Source: Athripsodes cinereus | Lineage: Eukaryota > Arthropoda > Insecta > Trichoptera > Leptoceridae | Reading direction: 5' to 3' | DNA length: 64,000 bases | Assembly: GCA_947579605.1 (NCBI GenBank) | Contig: OX388314.1 | Location: forward strand, 11,157,982 to 11,221,981 | Shown: one piece after another, positions 36,071 to 48,567 of the stretch | Position numbering within the stretch: the first letter of the stretch is position 1 | Layout of the letters: the number at the start of each line of letters is the position of its first letter | Notes under the pieces: generated by a model | What the model saw: the letters and a program-made list of their open reading frames with translations, nothing else | What the model was told of the DNA's origin: nothing | Database searches by the model: none | Translations under genes and position numbers: made by a program

Positions 36071-39000
36071 TTTTATAACATTTACACAATTTTCAAGATC
36101 GCATTCTACTCTTATCATCAACGTCGCTCATCAATTTTTGTCTTAATTCAAGAATCTATATCATTTATAGCGGAATGAAATGTAATAGGTTATTAGCAAA
36201 AAAACCCGCTTTCTAGATATTCACAAACACTTGATTTTAAGATCAATGTACAAACATAATCATCATAATAAATAATGTATAATTACGTATATACATATAC
36301 ATGCAACATTGTTTTTTTTATAATCCAAGTTCTAGGTTTAAAGTACACGTCTGCTGATTGATGCATTGAATTATTAAAACAGGTTGTGACAAATATAAAC
36401 ATTATTCTAAGTGTCAAAAATACATACAACGAAAATAAATTATGCGCGACACTTTACCTAAATACATTCCGGTTGTGTCATAATGAGACTTGGCGACAAG
36501 AATAAATAAAAAAAGAAAATTATTGTCACTTTATTAAGTAATATGTTATTTGCAACATAATAAATAGATACTTGATTTGTTAGCCAGTGCCGTTTCAAAA
36601 TATATAATAGCTATGTATAATAAAAGCAATTAATGCATATAAATTATTGATCAAGCAGAAAATTGAATCCGAGACAAACAGATTTGGTTAAATAATTATA
36701 ACTACGATAAAATCGCTATGGGCATCTTCCTTTTAACACCAATTAATTGAACATCTCATAGCAGGAGCAAAAATATACAAATAAACAATATTATTGTTAA
36801 TGCTGTTGGACTAAATAAAATTAACAGTTTTTATTTATCTCATGTCGCAACTCTGGTCCGCGTAATTTTAATACAAAACATGGATTTCCCACTTTCAATT
36901 TCGATTTTCTTGAGAACACAAGAATGATTATACGAGTAAGAACAGGGAGTGATAATGGTTTTGGACGAGAGATGTTTTGAGAATATCCAATTATGATTGA
37001 CTTCCGACGGCCTAGATGACCATCTTTCATAGCACAACGATCTTTTAATAGCTACATCAGAACGTAAGGAATGTTGTGGGAAAATGTGACTTGATTGGCT
37101 CCTGAATATAATGGAAGGAGGACTGCTTATACTATGTATTCCTGAAAGGAGCGTTAAAGGGCGAAAAGAAGAAAAAAAACAATAAAAACGGAAAAAAATT
37201 ATGTCCGCTGAACAAGCGCATTGTTCGTTGGGCCATTGAAGTCAGTGTATGAACGAAACAAATACACTGTATCAAAGAAAATGTTATGATAGTGATATGT
37301 GGATATTTATTATTACACTAATTTCAGTATCTTGCTGCAAGCGTAAACGTGTAGCAACGAGATGGTCAATATTATGAGGTGCAATAAAATTTATAATGCA
37401 TAATTATACCTACACCTCAAACAGTCATAAAAAATAAAACGAAATAATGATCATTACCAGCATTAAGCTACTTATCAAAAATGTTTCTTTGAAACGTCAC
37501 CAGAACCGAGCCATAAGGCAAAGAAAAGATACCTACGAATGTATTGATTTCATTACTTCTACTTGTAGGTATACTATTATAAATTTAACATGATTTACTA
37601 CTAAGAATGAAAAAGTCATCCTTTCAACGACAAAAAAAGGCTTATATTAATACCTAAAATGTTGTGATACAATTTTTGAAACATATCTAATCATTATTTT
37701 CGCCATTATTTCAATTTACGCTGACTGGGAATAGGTTGATAGAAGGAATACTGTATTACTCTTCTTAGTATATTTGTTGATATTAAATCAAATACACACA
37801 ACTGTATCATCTGATATGTTTTGAAAACGCTTTTGAATCAATACTATGAAGAATGACTGTATCATATGGCCGAACATCTCTCACTTGTCTGATATATGTT
37901 TCTTTATCGGATATACAAGCAAACATACAAAAAATATTTATTAAACAGACTAAAATAATTATGTGAGGTTTGGTCATATACAAAATAATTTATGCGGGAT
38001 TCCCTTGATGTACCTACTCTGCACGTAAACGTACAAGACTAAGCTAGACGTCAATTAATACAAATGTATCAACATTAATTAAATCATAATTTGTATAATT
38101 ATCAGCATAATTACAGCATAAAAACAATAGCGAGATATGCATTCATTGTTAGTTCCTGCATATTTTAAAATAATCAAGTTGCAATACAATACCTGATTCT
38201 AATATGCATATCGCTTATTTTAAATTGTAGTATTCTAACTGAGCAAGAACCTATTAAAAACAGCTTTCTAATCCAGGATACAATTTAAATTCAAATTTTG
38301 AATTACAATCTAAAACTCTCACTTTTTTTTCATGTCCAACCAATAAAGTCATTTAAGTAATTTGCTACATAATTTTAGATATTTAAAAAAAAACATTTCT
38401 TTCTAATAAATATATAAAATTACTTACTTTTATTAAATAGTATAGTAATCTCAGGAGCGCAAATAGGCAACATATTTATCGAGTTATCAATATAAAAAGA
38501 ATATACCAAATAAACAACGCTTTGTTTTCAAAGAATATAATTATAATCTAACTTTAATATTAATAATGACTATTAACGTGACATTTTGACGGGTTTTTTT
38601 TTTATTTGTTTTGACACAATTACCGAGAATGCTAAAAACACGTTTAAAAATGAATAATTATTGTTGGCAACTCAATACTCTTTAATACAATTACAAAAAG
38701 ATAAACAACATAAGCTTAGTAGTAGAAAAAAGGGACCTGACAAATTACTAGGTATAAATAAATGTTTGTATAGTAGGTATGTGGAAACGAACCTTTACTC
38801 GGACGTAATTAAATATGACACAGTCAATATATGTAATACTATATATGAAGCACTCAATTAATTTATAAACAATTAGATTAAACGATCAAATGTAAAATTA
38901 CCTATTGGTTTTATGGAAACTTACCTGACGCTTCAAGGGCGACAACTGGAATGAAGAAGACTCACTAGGCTCTCATGGATTCTTGAAGTCGTCGAATTTG

Positions 39001-40210
39001 GGGTGTATTGATTGACTTAACGATTCACTAATGGAAACAATTTATTTATTGACTTTTGATGAGAAATGTGAGCATATCAAAAACCTATAACAATCGAAAA
39101 GAAAATATAATGTAAAGAAAGTCACACAAGTAAAGACTAAAAACACAAAAAAAAATTGAAATTTATACGAAAGCATGACTGATAAATCATAATACGAAAA
39201 GTTCATTCAATTGATAAATGTTGCAAATAAAATATACATTTGGCGGGCCAATCTTAATTCCTAAAAGTTCACATTGATTGCTCATGAAAACAAAATAGTG
39301 TGATATAAATCTCCAGACAAACTAAACATTAAAATTTTATGAAAATAAAAACAAGTTATTGTACCTCTATTGCGAAAACAAAAATGTTAAAAAAAATTAA
39401 CAATGTGCACTGTCATGACACGAAATAGTAATATTGACAAGCTTACAAGAATAATAAAATAAGTTGGTATGACAGAAAGCCCGAAGTCGAACGATATATA
39501 TGATAATGCAATTCACCGTGACCTACGAACGATAAACGTCCGTACGAGCCTGAGCAAGGCGGAGTACTGAGACACAGAGAGCAACAGAATATAGAATGAA
39601 TATTATTATCAGTATTACGAGATCCCATACCGGTAACGTCTTCGCAAGAAAAACGGTATGTGTATGTAGAGATATTTTAATAATAGGCACTCTGTATACC
39701 CATTGTACATAGGTGGCTAGGTAGGTACTACGTAAAGGTGATGGTTTTCAATAGGTAGGTAGGTACTTATACACAACATACATAAATACTACTCGTACAC
39801 GTACATTTATGATGTATGTGGATAATGAATATTGAACCTTCGTCACTAGAATACAACAGATGAGATATGATAGCATACTGTATTAAATAATTGAAACAAT
39901 CGCCCATCGAAGAACGTAACGCCATGAAGATGCGTTGTGAAAGAATGTGGTCGAAACGTGGAAAGTATTTATAATAACAATACCATGCATGCCTTTATGT
40001 AAATAACAGGGTTGCTCGCAGTCGCATGCAAATAAAAATAATATACCCAACTGGTTTCATTTAGTATAATTAACTTCATTCTTAAAGAAATCGCCATTCA
40101 ATTTAAAAGTCATGCAGCACTTGTGGTTTTAAAATATTAAAAATGACAAGAAAATTTTAATAACATAAAATATGGAACAAGAAATGGACATTCATATTTT
40201 CGATAAAGAG

Positions 40211-40447
40211 AAAAAGGATTATTTTTCACTTATTTTAGAGGCATTAACTATGTAACAATTTCTAGACATTTTTAAATAAAATATTTAAACTTGAATTACT
40301 ATGTTTATTTGTTACATTAATTTAAAATACGCTATCGCGATTTCAGTGCACTTGCACCATTGACGAACTTTTCAAGTCTTTTAAATTAATGTAACAAATA
40401 AACATAGTAATTCAAGTTTAAATATTTTATTTAAAAAGGATTATTTT
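40211..40447. repeat. Perfect 59-bp inverted repeat within 15-bp direct repeats
   Basis: The arms 40269-40327 and 40379-40437 are exact reverse complements (core AAACTTGAATTACTATG) around a 51-nt spacer that includes CGCTATCGCGATTTCAGTGC. AAAAAGGATTATTTT occurs at 40211-40225 and again at 40433-40447, overlapping the end of the right arm. The structure could be a foldback element with a 15-bp target duplication, or the product of template switching. Confidence 0.85.
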
Positions 40448-41053
40448 ATTTAGCGTTTTAGTTATGTGAATCAGGTGTTATTATTCAAAGGTAATAATCT
40501 AGAGAAATACTAACACGATTCAAACAACTAAAACACTTAATTGAAATAAATATAATTATGTGAATACTACCTACAAACTCCGATGTAACCCTAATGTATT
40601 ATATTATAATGAAAGTCCGCTCTTCGATTTTGGATCCACGGAATCAATGGTCTTAAAAATAAACTCGTTTGGCGCGCGCACAACCACTCATCCATAACAC
40701 AATATTGTTCACTCGATAACATAGTTCTCACACAACACATTACAAAAAAATCATACCTATAAGTACCTACCTACCTATATTAGAAAAGATACAAATCATT
40801 ACGTAAAATAATAATAGGTAAGTAAGTACTTAGGTACACCTAATTATATAATGGTTGACAAATAAATAGCAATGATGCAATGAAAATTAAAAACCAAAAC
40901 GTACGCGTCAATGAAAAAATGGTATTGAATATTTCATTTTTTTATTTATTTATAAAATCTAACTACTATAATATAACAATATAAGACAATGGTTTGTTGA
41001 ATTTAGGATCAATACTTTAACTAAGTACTTACGTAGTAAAAACTATTTTTTTT

Positions 41054-41055
<2 letters not shown>

Positions 41056-41148
<93 letters not shown>

Positions 41149-41238
41149 TATATCTGGGTTTGTTATAAACCCAAATACAACCTTATACACCTTTCACACT
41201 AAGCTAAAAGCTTGTGCCGTGAAAGGGGAGTTTGCCGG
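41056..41238 (-). mobile_element. 5'-truncated SINE-1 copy with an 87-base A tail
   Basis: The T run 41056-41142 is the tail of a minus-strand SINE-1. The body follows (AGATATATCTGGGTTTG, then AAACCCAAATACAACC and CTTTCACACTAAGC), stopping at GGGGAGTTTGCCGG (41238). The B and A boxes beyond that point are missing. An 87-base tail implies a young insertion, yet the promoter half is absent, so truncation occurred at insertion or very soon after. The run length may be unreliable in assembly. Confidence 0.8.
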
Positions 41239-42410
41239 TTTTTTAATTTAATCTAATAACTTACACCCCAATTAGTAAAACCATGCTTAAACACCTTGTA
41301 TTCAGCATTATCGTTTTCATAAGTACTGTGCTGTGAGACAGAAGGTACACAGAGCGCAAGAAATTTCTCAAATTATAAAACTTATTAATGGTACTCAAAT
41401 TGAAAAAGTTTGGATAAGTATGTTATTAATGGTGAATCGGTATCTAAAAAAGGATACGGTGGGATTCAGATTGTTCGAGTAATTAATTATAAATTCGACG
41501 ATTGCGACACTAATGAACTATGAAAAATTTGTCTTTTATTTAAAAATTCCATTCCATTAACAATTTTTCGGAATCTACCAATTCATCTTCTAAGCACTTC
41601 TAGTATGATAATAGGTTCTAGAGTATGGAGTAAATGTATATTCTAGTCATTATTGGTGTTTTATATATTTCGTTATAATAATATAGTTAATATAGGTGTG
41701 ATAAAGCACTATTGTTACCTCGTAAAAAGTTATTATTCAAAACACATCATTCCGCGTAAAGTATTGCAATCAACGTGTAAAGGAGCGGACTTAAAAACGG
41801 CGCAAGACATTTAAATAACATGCGATTAATAACATTTAGTCATTTACGTTTCTAGCTGGGATTTACACTGAGATAAAAGATTCTTTTGTCAATTTTGATA
41901 ATAATAAATTATTATATTTTTTTTTCAAAGGCTCACTATATTTTCAAAATGATTTGAATTCAAGTGTCTTTCGTATTCCCCCGATGATTTTAGAAATAAA
42001 GAGTAGGTAGATATTTGGATCTTCCAAGTTGATTTGGTGCCAATTTTTGGAGAAACTTAAAATCTGAAGTAAGTTTTTTTCTGTTTTTGTTCTTCTTATC
42101 TCATATAAAAAAATTAATTAAAATATGTGGTCAGTCCGCGTCACGCGGTTGCTATTAAGATTGGATACAATACCGATAAATCAGTTGATAGCTGTTAAAT
42201 TGATGTTTCGAGTCATTATTTAGATTTTATATGGTGGATAATCTTTCATATTATTATTATCTCGATTATATTGGTCCCAGATACCAAGAGGCAGGCAACT
42301 CCACAGTCATATATGACTATCCGTGCAGCACTGGGTGTTAAAGTGCTAAGTTAAATTTATGATACCTACACCACGTTACCATACTCTTGAGTTATTGTAC
42401 ACTAATATGA

Positions 42411-42426
42411 CCAGCAGGGGGTGCCA
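42411..42426 (+). promoter_or_regulatory. CTCF-like site
   Basis: CCAGCAGGGGGTGCCA agrees well with the CTCF core (CCAGCAGGGGGCGC type, with T for C). A single match in 64 kb of A+T-rich DNA is notable, because seven G/C positions in a row are rare here. Occupancy cannot be judged from sequence. Confidence 0.3.
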
Positions 42427-43067
42427 TATTAGAACATGGTGAGCTCCAAACTTATGTTTGACTATAATCAATGTATTTCCCATGTACCAAAAGTGTATTG
42501 TTGTTTTCAAATGTATATTATAAAAAAAACGTATAATCTACCGATCGACTTCTTTAATGAAGTATGAATAATGCGAATGAAATAAGTTTTTTTATAATTG
42601 GTTTCACTTAATATGAACTGGAGTGATATCATTCGTATTCATGTAACTCAAAGGTATAAATGTTTGTTCTCTCTGTTTTCTATACAACCGTTCAGATGAT
42701 GATGATGATAATGATTATGGATGATTTTGTTTTGACGCCATTTAACAGTCCCTAGACCGTCTCAAGGGCGCCTATTATTTTTATTTAACTATTATAAAAT
42801 TTTGAAAACACAATTGTGATTGTCACAAATTTGATTAAAATGCGAGAATTTTATGTGAGTTCCAATTGAAGGTATTATTAATTGTCACAAATATTATTCA
42901 CTAATTTTTAAATTTGAAATTTTTAACTGTTTTAAAAATAATAACACCCAAAAATTTAACTTTATAAAACTATTGAAACTAAAAAAAATGTATTAAAATT
43001 TTGTTAATTTGAACAATTATAAGATAATATTATTTAATTTTGAAAAATGAGACGTCAGAGATTTCAG

Positions 43068-43168
43068 GCAGCTACTACCAGCGCCATCCACCGACCGACT
43101 CAGATACAGAGGAAAATATTTCAGAATTATTTGGAAAAGACGTTGTGGAGATCTTAAAAGAGATTATC
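43068..43168 (+). other. Possible internal coding exon
   Basis: An acceptor-like GAGATTTCAG ends at 43067 and a strong donor ATC|GTAAGT follows 43168. The enclosed 101 bases read, after a split codon, SYYQRHPPTDSDTEENISEL and then FGKDVVEILKEII. The mix of acidic residues, Pro-Pro and an amphipathic end looks like real protein. The frame is closed soon after the donor (TAA), as expected of an intron. The pyrimidine tract before the acceptor is weak, no neighbouring exon is evident, and I do not recognise the peptide. Confidence 0.35.
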
Positions 43169-44339
43169 GTAAGTTATTAAGAAGTGTGTCATTATTAGCT
43201 AATTTTAATTTGAAACAATATTAAGTATTACACCTCTGAAGTGTGTAATGTGACGGCAATATAGACTTTAATGATGAACACGAAATAATGTCTACTAATT
43301 CTACTTGATTATTTTATAATGCTACGTATGGGAGCCGGCGCGGCGTTATCTCTAATCTACCTAATCTATATTATCCATGCAATATGACCATCATACCTCA
43401 GCTCAAGACTCCGTATAAGTGAAAAACAGAATTGAAACACTCGCGAATTATACATATTCTTGCAATACTATTAGTTGAACGTGCACATACGCTGATTCAT
43501 TATATCTTAACTACCAGTCAAGACATTAAATAAAATTTACTCAAAATCGTACTAGATACTCCTTCATGATTTACTTCTATACTAAAAAAATCTGTGACGA
43601 AATTTTCATTAAGTAAAAAATAAAGCGCTTTGCGGTTCCAAACTTAATACCTACTAAACATTATTAAGAAGAATCTTTTCCCTACATTGAAATGTAACGA
43701 AAACATTGTAAGATGGTTAAATAAAAAACAATTATGAGAAATACAACCGAGATTAATTTATATATTTAAAATCGCATTTAATGCCATTAAACTGCGGAAG
43801 ATGAACAATATCCATATTACGTAGATATCTACGACATTAGATAGGTATTATATGTGAGACTTGAAGTAGAAATTCTTCTTATCTTTGTAAAGGTATATTA
43901 TGAAGTGCACCGTGTAATAAAATAATTCATTAGAGATGCATCTACCGAGAGATTACACACTTACTCGACGACTACTATAAGACTCATCAATCGACACCTG
44001 TGATTTAAAGTGTATTAGAATACTTACCTCAAGTCATAGGTTGTGCCCCGTGTGCACATTAACATTATGAAGTGTTTCATCAATATACAAATTATGTGAT
44101 ATCTTTACGACATCTAAATTGTTCTTTATTTTACTTAAAATTTCCGCGATTGTTCAATTTAAATATACAAATTAAGAAATCTTCGATTACAAATAGTTAA
44201 AGCATGACTGATGCAGAGCTTCACAAATTAAAATGTTAAAAAAATTACATCTTTTTTTATAATGTGTACGTAGATTGCACGCATTCATCTCACAAAGGAA
44301 ATAAATCCAACTTTTACAATTTTCTTCTCTTCTATACGA

Positions 44340-44598
44340 TAATAATATAACATAACATGTATAGACAATGCACACAGACCGAGCTAGTCACAAACTAAGA
44401 TATGAATCTTGTATTATGGGTACTAACACGACGATACACATATATACAATGCACTGAACACATATACATGTAACACCCAGACCCAGGACAATTTGAAAGA
44501 GGTCATTCTTCATTTTGCTCTGGCTGGGAATCGAACCCGGGACCTCGTGACTCAAAGGCAAGTGTGTTAGCCTCCGCGCCACACCGGTCGTCAATATT
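44340..44598 (-). mobile_element. tRNA-derived SINE (family SINE-3)
   Basis: On the minus strand the head reads GACGACCGGTGTGGCGCGG, then AGGCTAACACACTTGCC and the B box GGTTCGATTCC (44527-44537). It continues CAGCCAGAGCAAAATG and GGTGTTACATGTATATGTG, then GTTAGTACCCATAATACAAG, a body I recall from lepidopteran repeats. The 75-codon minus-strand frame here (with RRLTHLPLSHEVPGSIPS) is simply the translated SINE head and should not be annotated as a gene. Confidence 0.75.
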
Positions 44599-45279
44599 AA
44601 TAGATGCATTTTCAAAATTTCATATCAAAATGACGCACAACGTACGTAGATGTTATCCCGTTTGCAAACGGTTTAATATAATTTATTTAATAATGAGCCT
44701 TTTGGTGTAATGAAGAATAGTTTGTGGGAAGAACACAACAACGAATGGTGAGAACGTTTTAATGTCGTTGTTGTTCCCAATTAGCGAGGTGTAACATCGG
44801 TAGTGGAATGAAGAGAAGACACTAACTATGTAGCAGTCCGTAGATACAGTACAGAGTGTTAGTGAAAATGCAATAAGACAAAACGAACAATTAAACTCAT
44901 TAAATAATTAAAACGGTTAAAATGAGGCGCCTGAGATACGAAGCAAACACCAAACGTGTCAACGATTCGTTGTGAGTCCTATACCAGACAAACATTATTT
45001 TATGAGATCGTTAAAAATAAAAGTAAAATGTTCCTTATTGACACCGATAGACGCTCTTCATATTTTATATGTGTAATTACCTTAAATGAATATTCAGTCT
45101 TAGTTTGTGAACGTATGAATAAATAAGTAGGTATCTAAAATCATAAGTATGTAAATTATCGAAGTCGAACTAAAATGATTTATTTACACATTCCATAATG
45201 ATCCCATATAAGTGTTGAAGCAATGTTACCATTCGATTTTGATTTCGTATACCTCATATTTGTTTCCTTTTTACTTCAG

Positions 45280-45328
45280 AATGCTTAATGTTATTTTTAT
45301 CGGCGGTATTTCACAATACACCCCAAAG
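45280..45328 (+). other. Possible 49-bp exon
   Basis: An excellent acceptor (TTTGTTTCCTTTTTACTTCAG) precedes it and AAAG|GTATCT follows. The enclosed bases can encode MLNVIFIGGISQYTPK in the frame that starts one base in, and the frame stays open past the donor (VSPDARLNITYCDQ). Signal strength is good but length and coding content are weak. It could be a cryptic exon. Confidence 0.2.
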
Positions 45329-48300
45329 GTATCTCCAGATGCGCGGCTGAATATAACTTATTGCGATCAAGATAGTAGTCCGTGTAGGACTGTCTATCTA
45401 TCTACCCATACATTATTATATTACATTTAATATATCATATTGCAACTAAGTACCTAATACAGTACATTATGCACTTTGTAGTATACATAACTATGAATAA
45501 TAATAATAACAATCTTGTCAATTTCTTTAAAAAAGCGTCGTGGAAAATGTTTTGTGGAAAAAGCACCGCAACGCCCCATATAAAAAAATAATCTTTCGTG
45601 ATTGCATAACAGACTTACAAATACTACAAAAAGCAGAAATTTATTACACAAGAATTCAATAAAAACGTTTTAATATGTTTTGATTTATTTACCAACCACA
45701 TCTTATCATCAAAATGGTGTTGTTTGTAGGTATATAGGCTCATATAAGTGACTGTATGGCCCCGAGTGTCTTATTTTTATTGACAACCAACCTTCATGAC
45801 GATATGTATATTTATTAAATGCGGTTAGGCTACCGGTTATCTCAATTGTGGAAGATACGGTCATGGTGTAGATAGATACTTAGTAAATGTTCATATTCTT
45901 ATTTATTCATTCATTCGTTATAAATTGATAACAAACAATTTTATAAAGAAATACATTCATATTAAATACAAACAATACACAAAGGGCGGGTTTTAACAAA
46001 AAACGTGAACTAGTCCGAATTTTAAACCCATATTCATTATTTTATATTTCAAATTTCATATAACAAACATTGCTTACTATTATTTTATAACAGTCTATTA
46101 TTAATGCCACAATATCACCACATTCTGCTATTCAAATACAATACATAAAATATAAGTACCTATATGCTTGATGAATTGAATCCCAGGATCGAGATACGAA
46201 TACAGTGATACCTACAAAGTGTGTCGATACCCAAACTTATGGCGTATGATATGGCGATGGTTACCTATGATCAGAATAGGTAATATAACGATTATAATGA
46301 TGATGACGGCAAGTTATTAGTACTGATAATATTTACCGGCAACATTGTCACGTCATACTCTACTTAATAATACCAATAGGTGACTTGGGTCTACTAATAT
46401 TCAGATTACCTCCATATTAGAACAATTATTCAGGTAGCAGTTAGAACAAGGACCCTTGGGCCCCTTTTCAAAGATGTAAAAATTGATTTTCTTTAGTATT
46501 GCATATCCCTGCACTTATTTTGTGCTAATATATGTATTATTTAATTGAAAAGTCGATGTTCATTATTTCTAGATACCTATCAGTTTCAATTTAAGTTACA
46601 AATGTTTTTACAGTGATAAAATTGGTATGTTTAAATTATTTTTCAACATAATGAATAAAAACGTCCGATTAGCTGGCCATGTAATGCAAATAGTATTGAA
46701 GTGAAATTATTGAAAACTTTAAATAGTCGTATCTTAAAACGCCGTTTTGGCTCATAAGCCCTTGTACTAGCTACAACGTCTATTATAATAATTAAAATAT
46801 TGTAGGTATAGGTACCTACTGAGAGAGTTATAGAGGAATGCGATCAACTTAATACTGTACTGTGTACTGCATAATGGAAATAATCTCTTTAATTATCCTT
46901 ACAACGATTTAAGTCATTGTTTGTACATTAGACTGGAACGTATGCAAGTTTGATGAATGGATGAATGTGACTTATTAACATATTTTTATGTAGATATAGC
47001 AACGACATTGTATGCAAGCTTTTTGTGCTGTAAACAAAGTATTCCTAAGATACGAGCACCTATGTACAAAATAGTTCTTCCACAGTAATTCCTATGTTTG
47101 TGTTTTACATTGATTGTAAGTTCTTACCTGCTAACATATTAAATTAAATATTGAGGCGTACTATTTATATATGTATTATGTATTTAGAGCACCTAAGTTG
47201 AATAGGTACATATAAACCTTACTAATACCTCGAATTCCGTTCGATATTTCACGTGTGAGGTATTAATTTATTCGACGTGTTTCGTGCTATAATTGAAATA
47301 ACACACTACAACCTCGCGTAATGATCATACCGAGCCTTGCTGGACTGCGGTCTCTAATTATCAATCATTAACTATAGTTACTATGAGGTTGAATGCACCC
47401 ATGTCTAATTATGCAAACCAAACAAAATGCTTTGAATGTTAACTATCAACTTGCTAAGTAAAATTACCAGATTTTCAAGAATTTTATTTTGAAACATTCA
47501 ATTAATATGTACATGTTTTACGATCATTTCAAAAAATGATTCACGAAAAAGGTAATAAAATTAACTCCTATATATATTATTTGATACAATATTGCGACAT
47601 TTACATGAATGGAATGACTAGCAAAATAACAGAATTTGTAGACAAATATGTATAAACCAAAATATATTGATACTAAAATTACAGGTGGAATTTTCCATAC
47701 GGTATTTAACGTTATGGTATGATTGGCACATTCGATCTATAGATAACTATCATGCATTGATATATTATTATTTAGAATATCCATCCATTGCCCTAAAGAA
47801 TAGTGATTGTCCAGAAAACGCTTCCACATTAAGGAAATGATAGGTTAATAATAATATTAGTAGAACCAACATAATGATTGTATGGATAAGCTGTTCAAAT
47901 CATATACCTAGTGGTCGATTGCATGTCCGATCGTGTTCTGGGCCGCAATCTCCTACAAATACTCCTCTAAATACACGTCATATTCCTCACATACAAGTAC
48001 GGTACACGCACGTAATGTAATTATCGTCCATACTGCTGCACTAACAGTTAAGAAATTGCATAAGAGTCCATATTATATCATTATTATTAATAATAATATG
48101 TATCAAGTATTATAATACGAAGTGTAGTGTAGTGTAGTGGTTATTATTATACTAACACGGAAATATGAAAGTTTCTAAACGATTCTAACAATAATAGGTG
48201 ACTATCGTACTGTATACTTAACGTAAGGAAAGAAAAGCTTACCAAAAAATACAGGATTTAAAAATATTAAGTCACACATCAAACGATGTTTAATTCATGT

Positions 48301-48464
48301 ATGAACACTAGCAAAAAAAGGCGATGATCTGTTTGTTACAAGTCTTATTCAATGTGCCTTATACAAAATATGATTTATGGAGATTAAATTCTTATAAGAC
48401 CGGGACATCAGTGATTAAAAGCTGACAACTTACTCTACTTACAGAGCACAAACAAGTTAATTTG

Positions 48465-48567
48465 CTACGACGAGGGTATCTGGGGTGTATTCGGATTTAT
48501 TTCCAATTCAGATTCATCTTTCCATCCATCCCTACGATCACGCCGTTTCCTAGTATTGGTATTGCAT
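48465..48567 (-). other. Possible terminal coding exon
   Basis: Minus strand: after CATCAAAGCAG the frame reads CNTNTRKRRDRRDGWKDE, then SELEINPNTPQIPSS and TAG. The basic-then-acidic composition and GAx-rich codons look coding. The acceptor lacks a pyrimidine tract, and the frame simply continues upstream to a 96-codon open frame, so this may be chance. No family was recognised. Confidence 0.15.

Larger units (their letters stand above)
34217..40210. other. Non-coding A+T-rich block
   Basis: No gene was found. The block contains a retroelement tail (35115-35175), and a repeat word ATGATTATGGATAACCTTG (36013) shared with 42707. Two patches of higher complexity lie at about 36950-37260 and 39440-39640 (CGTGACCTACGAACGATAAAC). 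The second might be regulatory or an untranslated exon, but neither splice sites nor a coding frame support it. Confidence 0.5.
41239..44339. other. Non-coding block with a CTCF-like site and a possible exon
   Basis: There is no recognised gene. The segments 41750-41880 and 42120-42300 are more complex than average (ACATGCGATTAATAACATTT; GTCAGTCCGCGTCACGCGG) and might be conserved non-coding DNA. A repeat fragment at 42702-42775 matches 36008-36070. A CTCF-like motif lies at 42411-42426 and an exon candidate at 43068-43168. Confidence 0.45.

Noticed and set aside
44388..44615. 75-codon minus-strand frame with RRLTHLPLSHEVPGSIPS
   Set aside because: It is the translated head of a tRNA-derived SINE (B box GGTTCGATTCC), not a gene.
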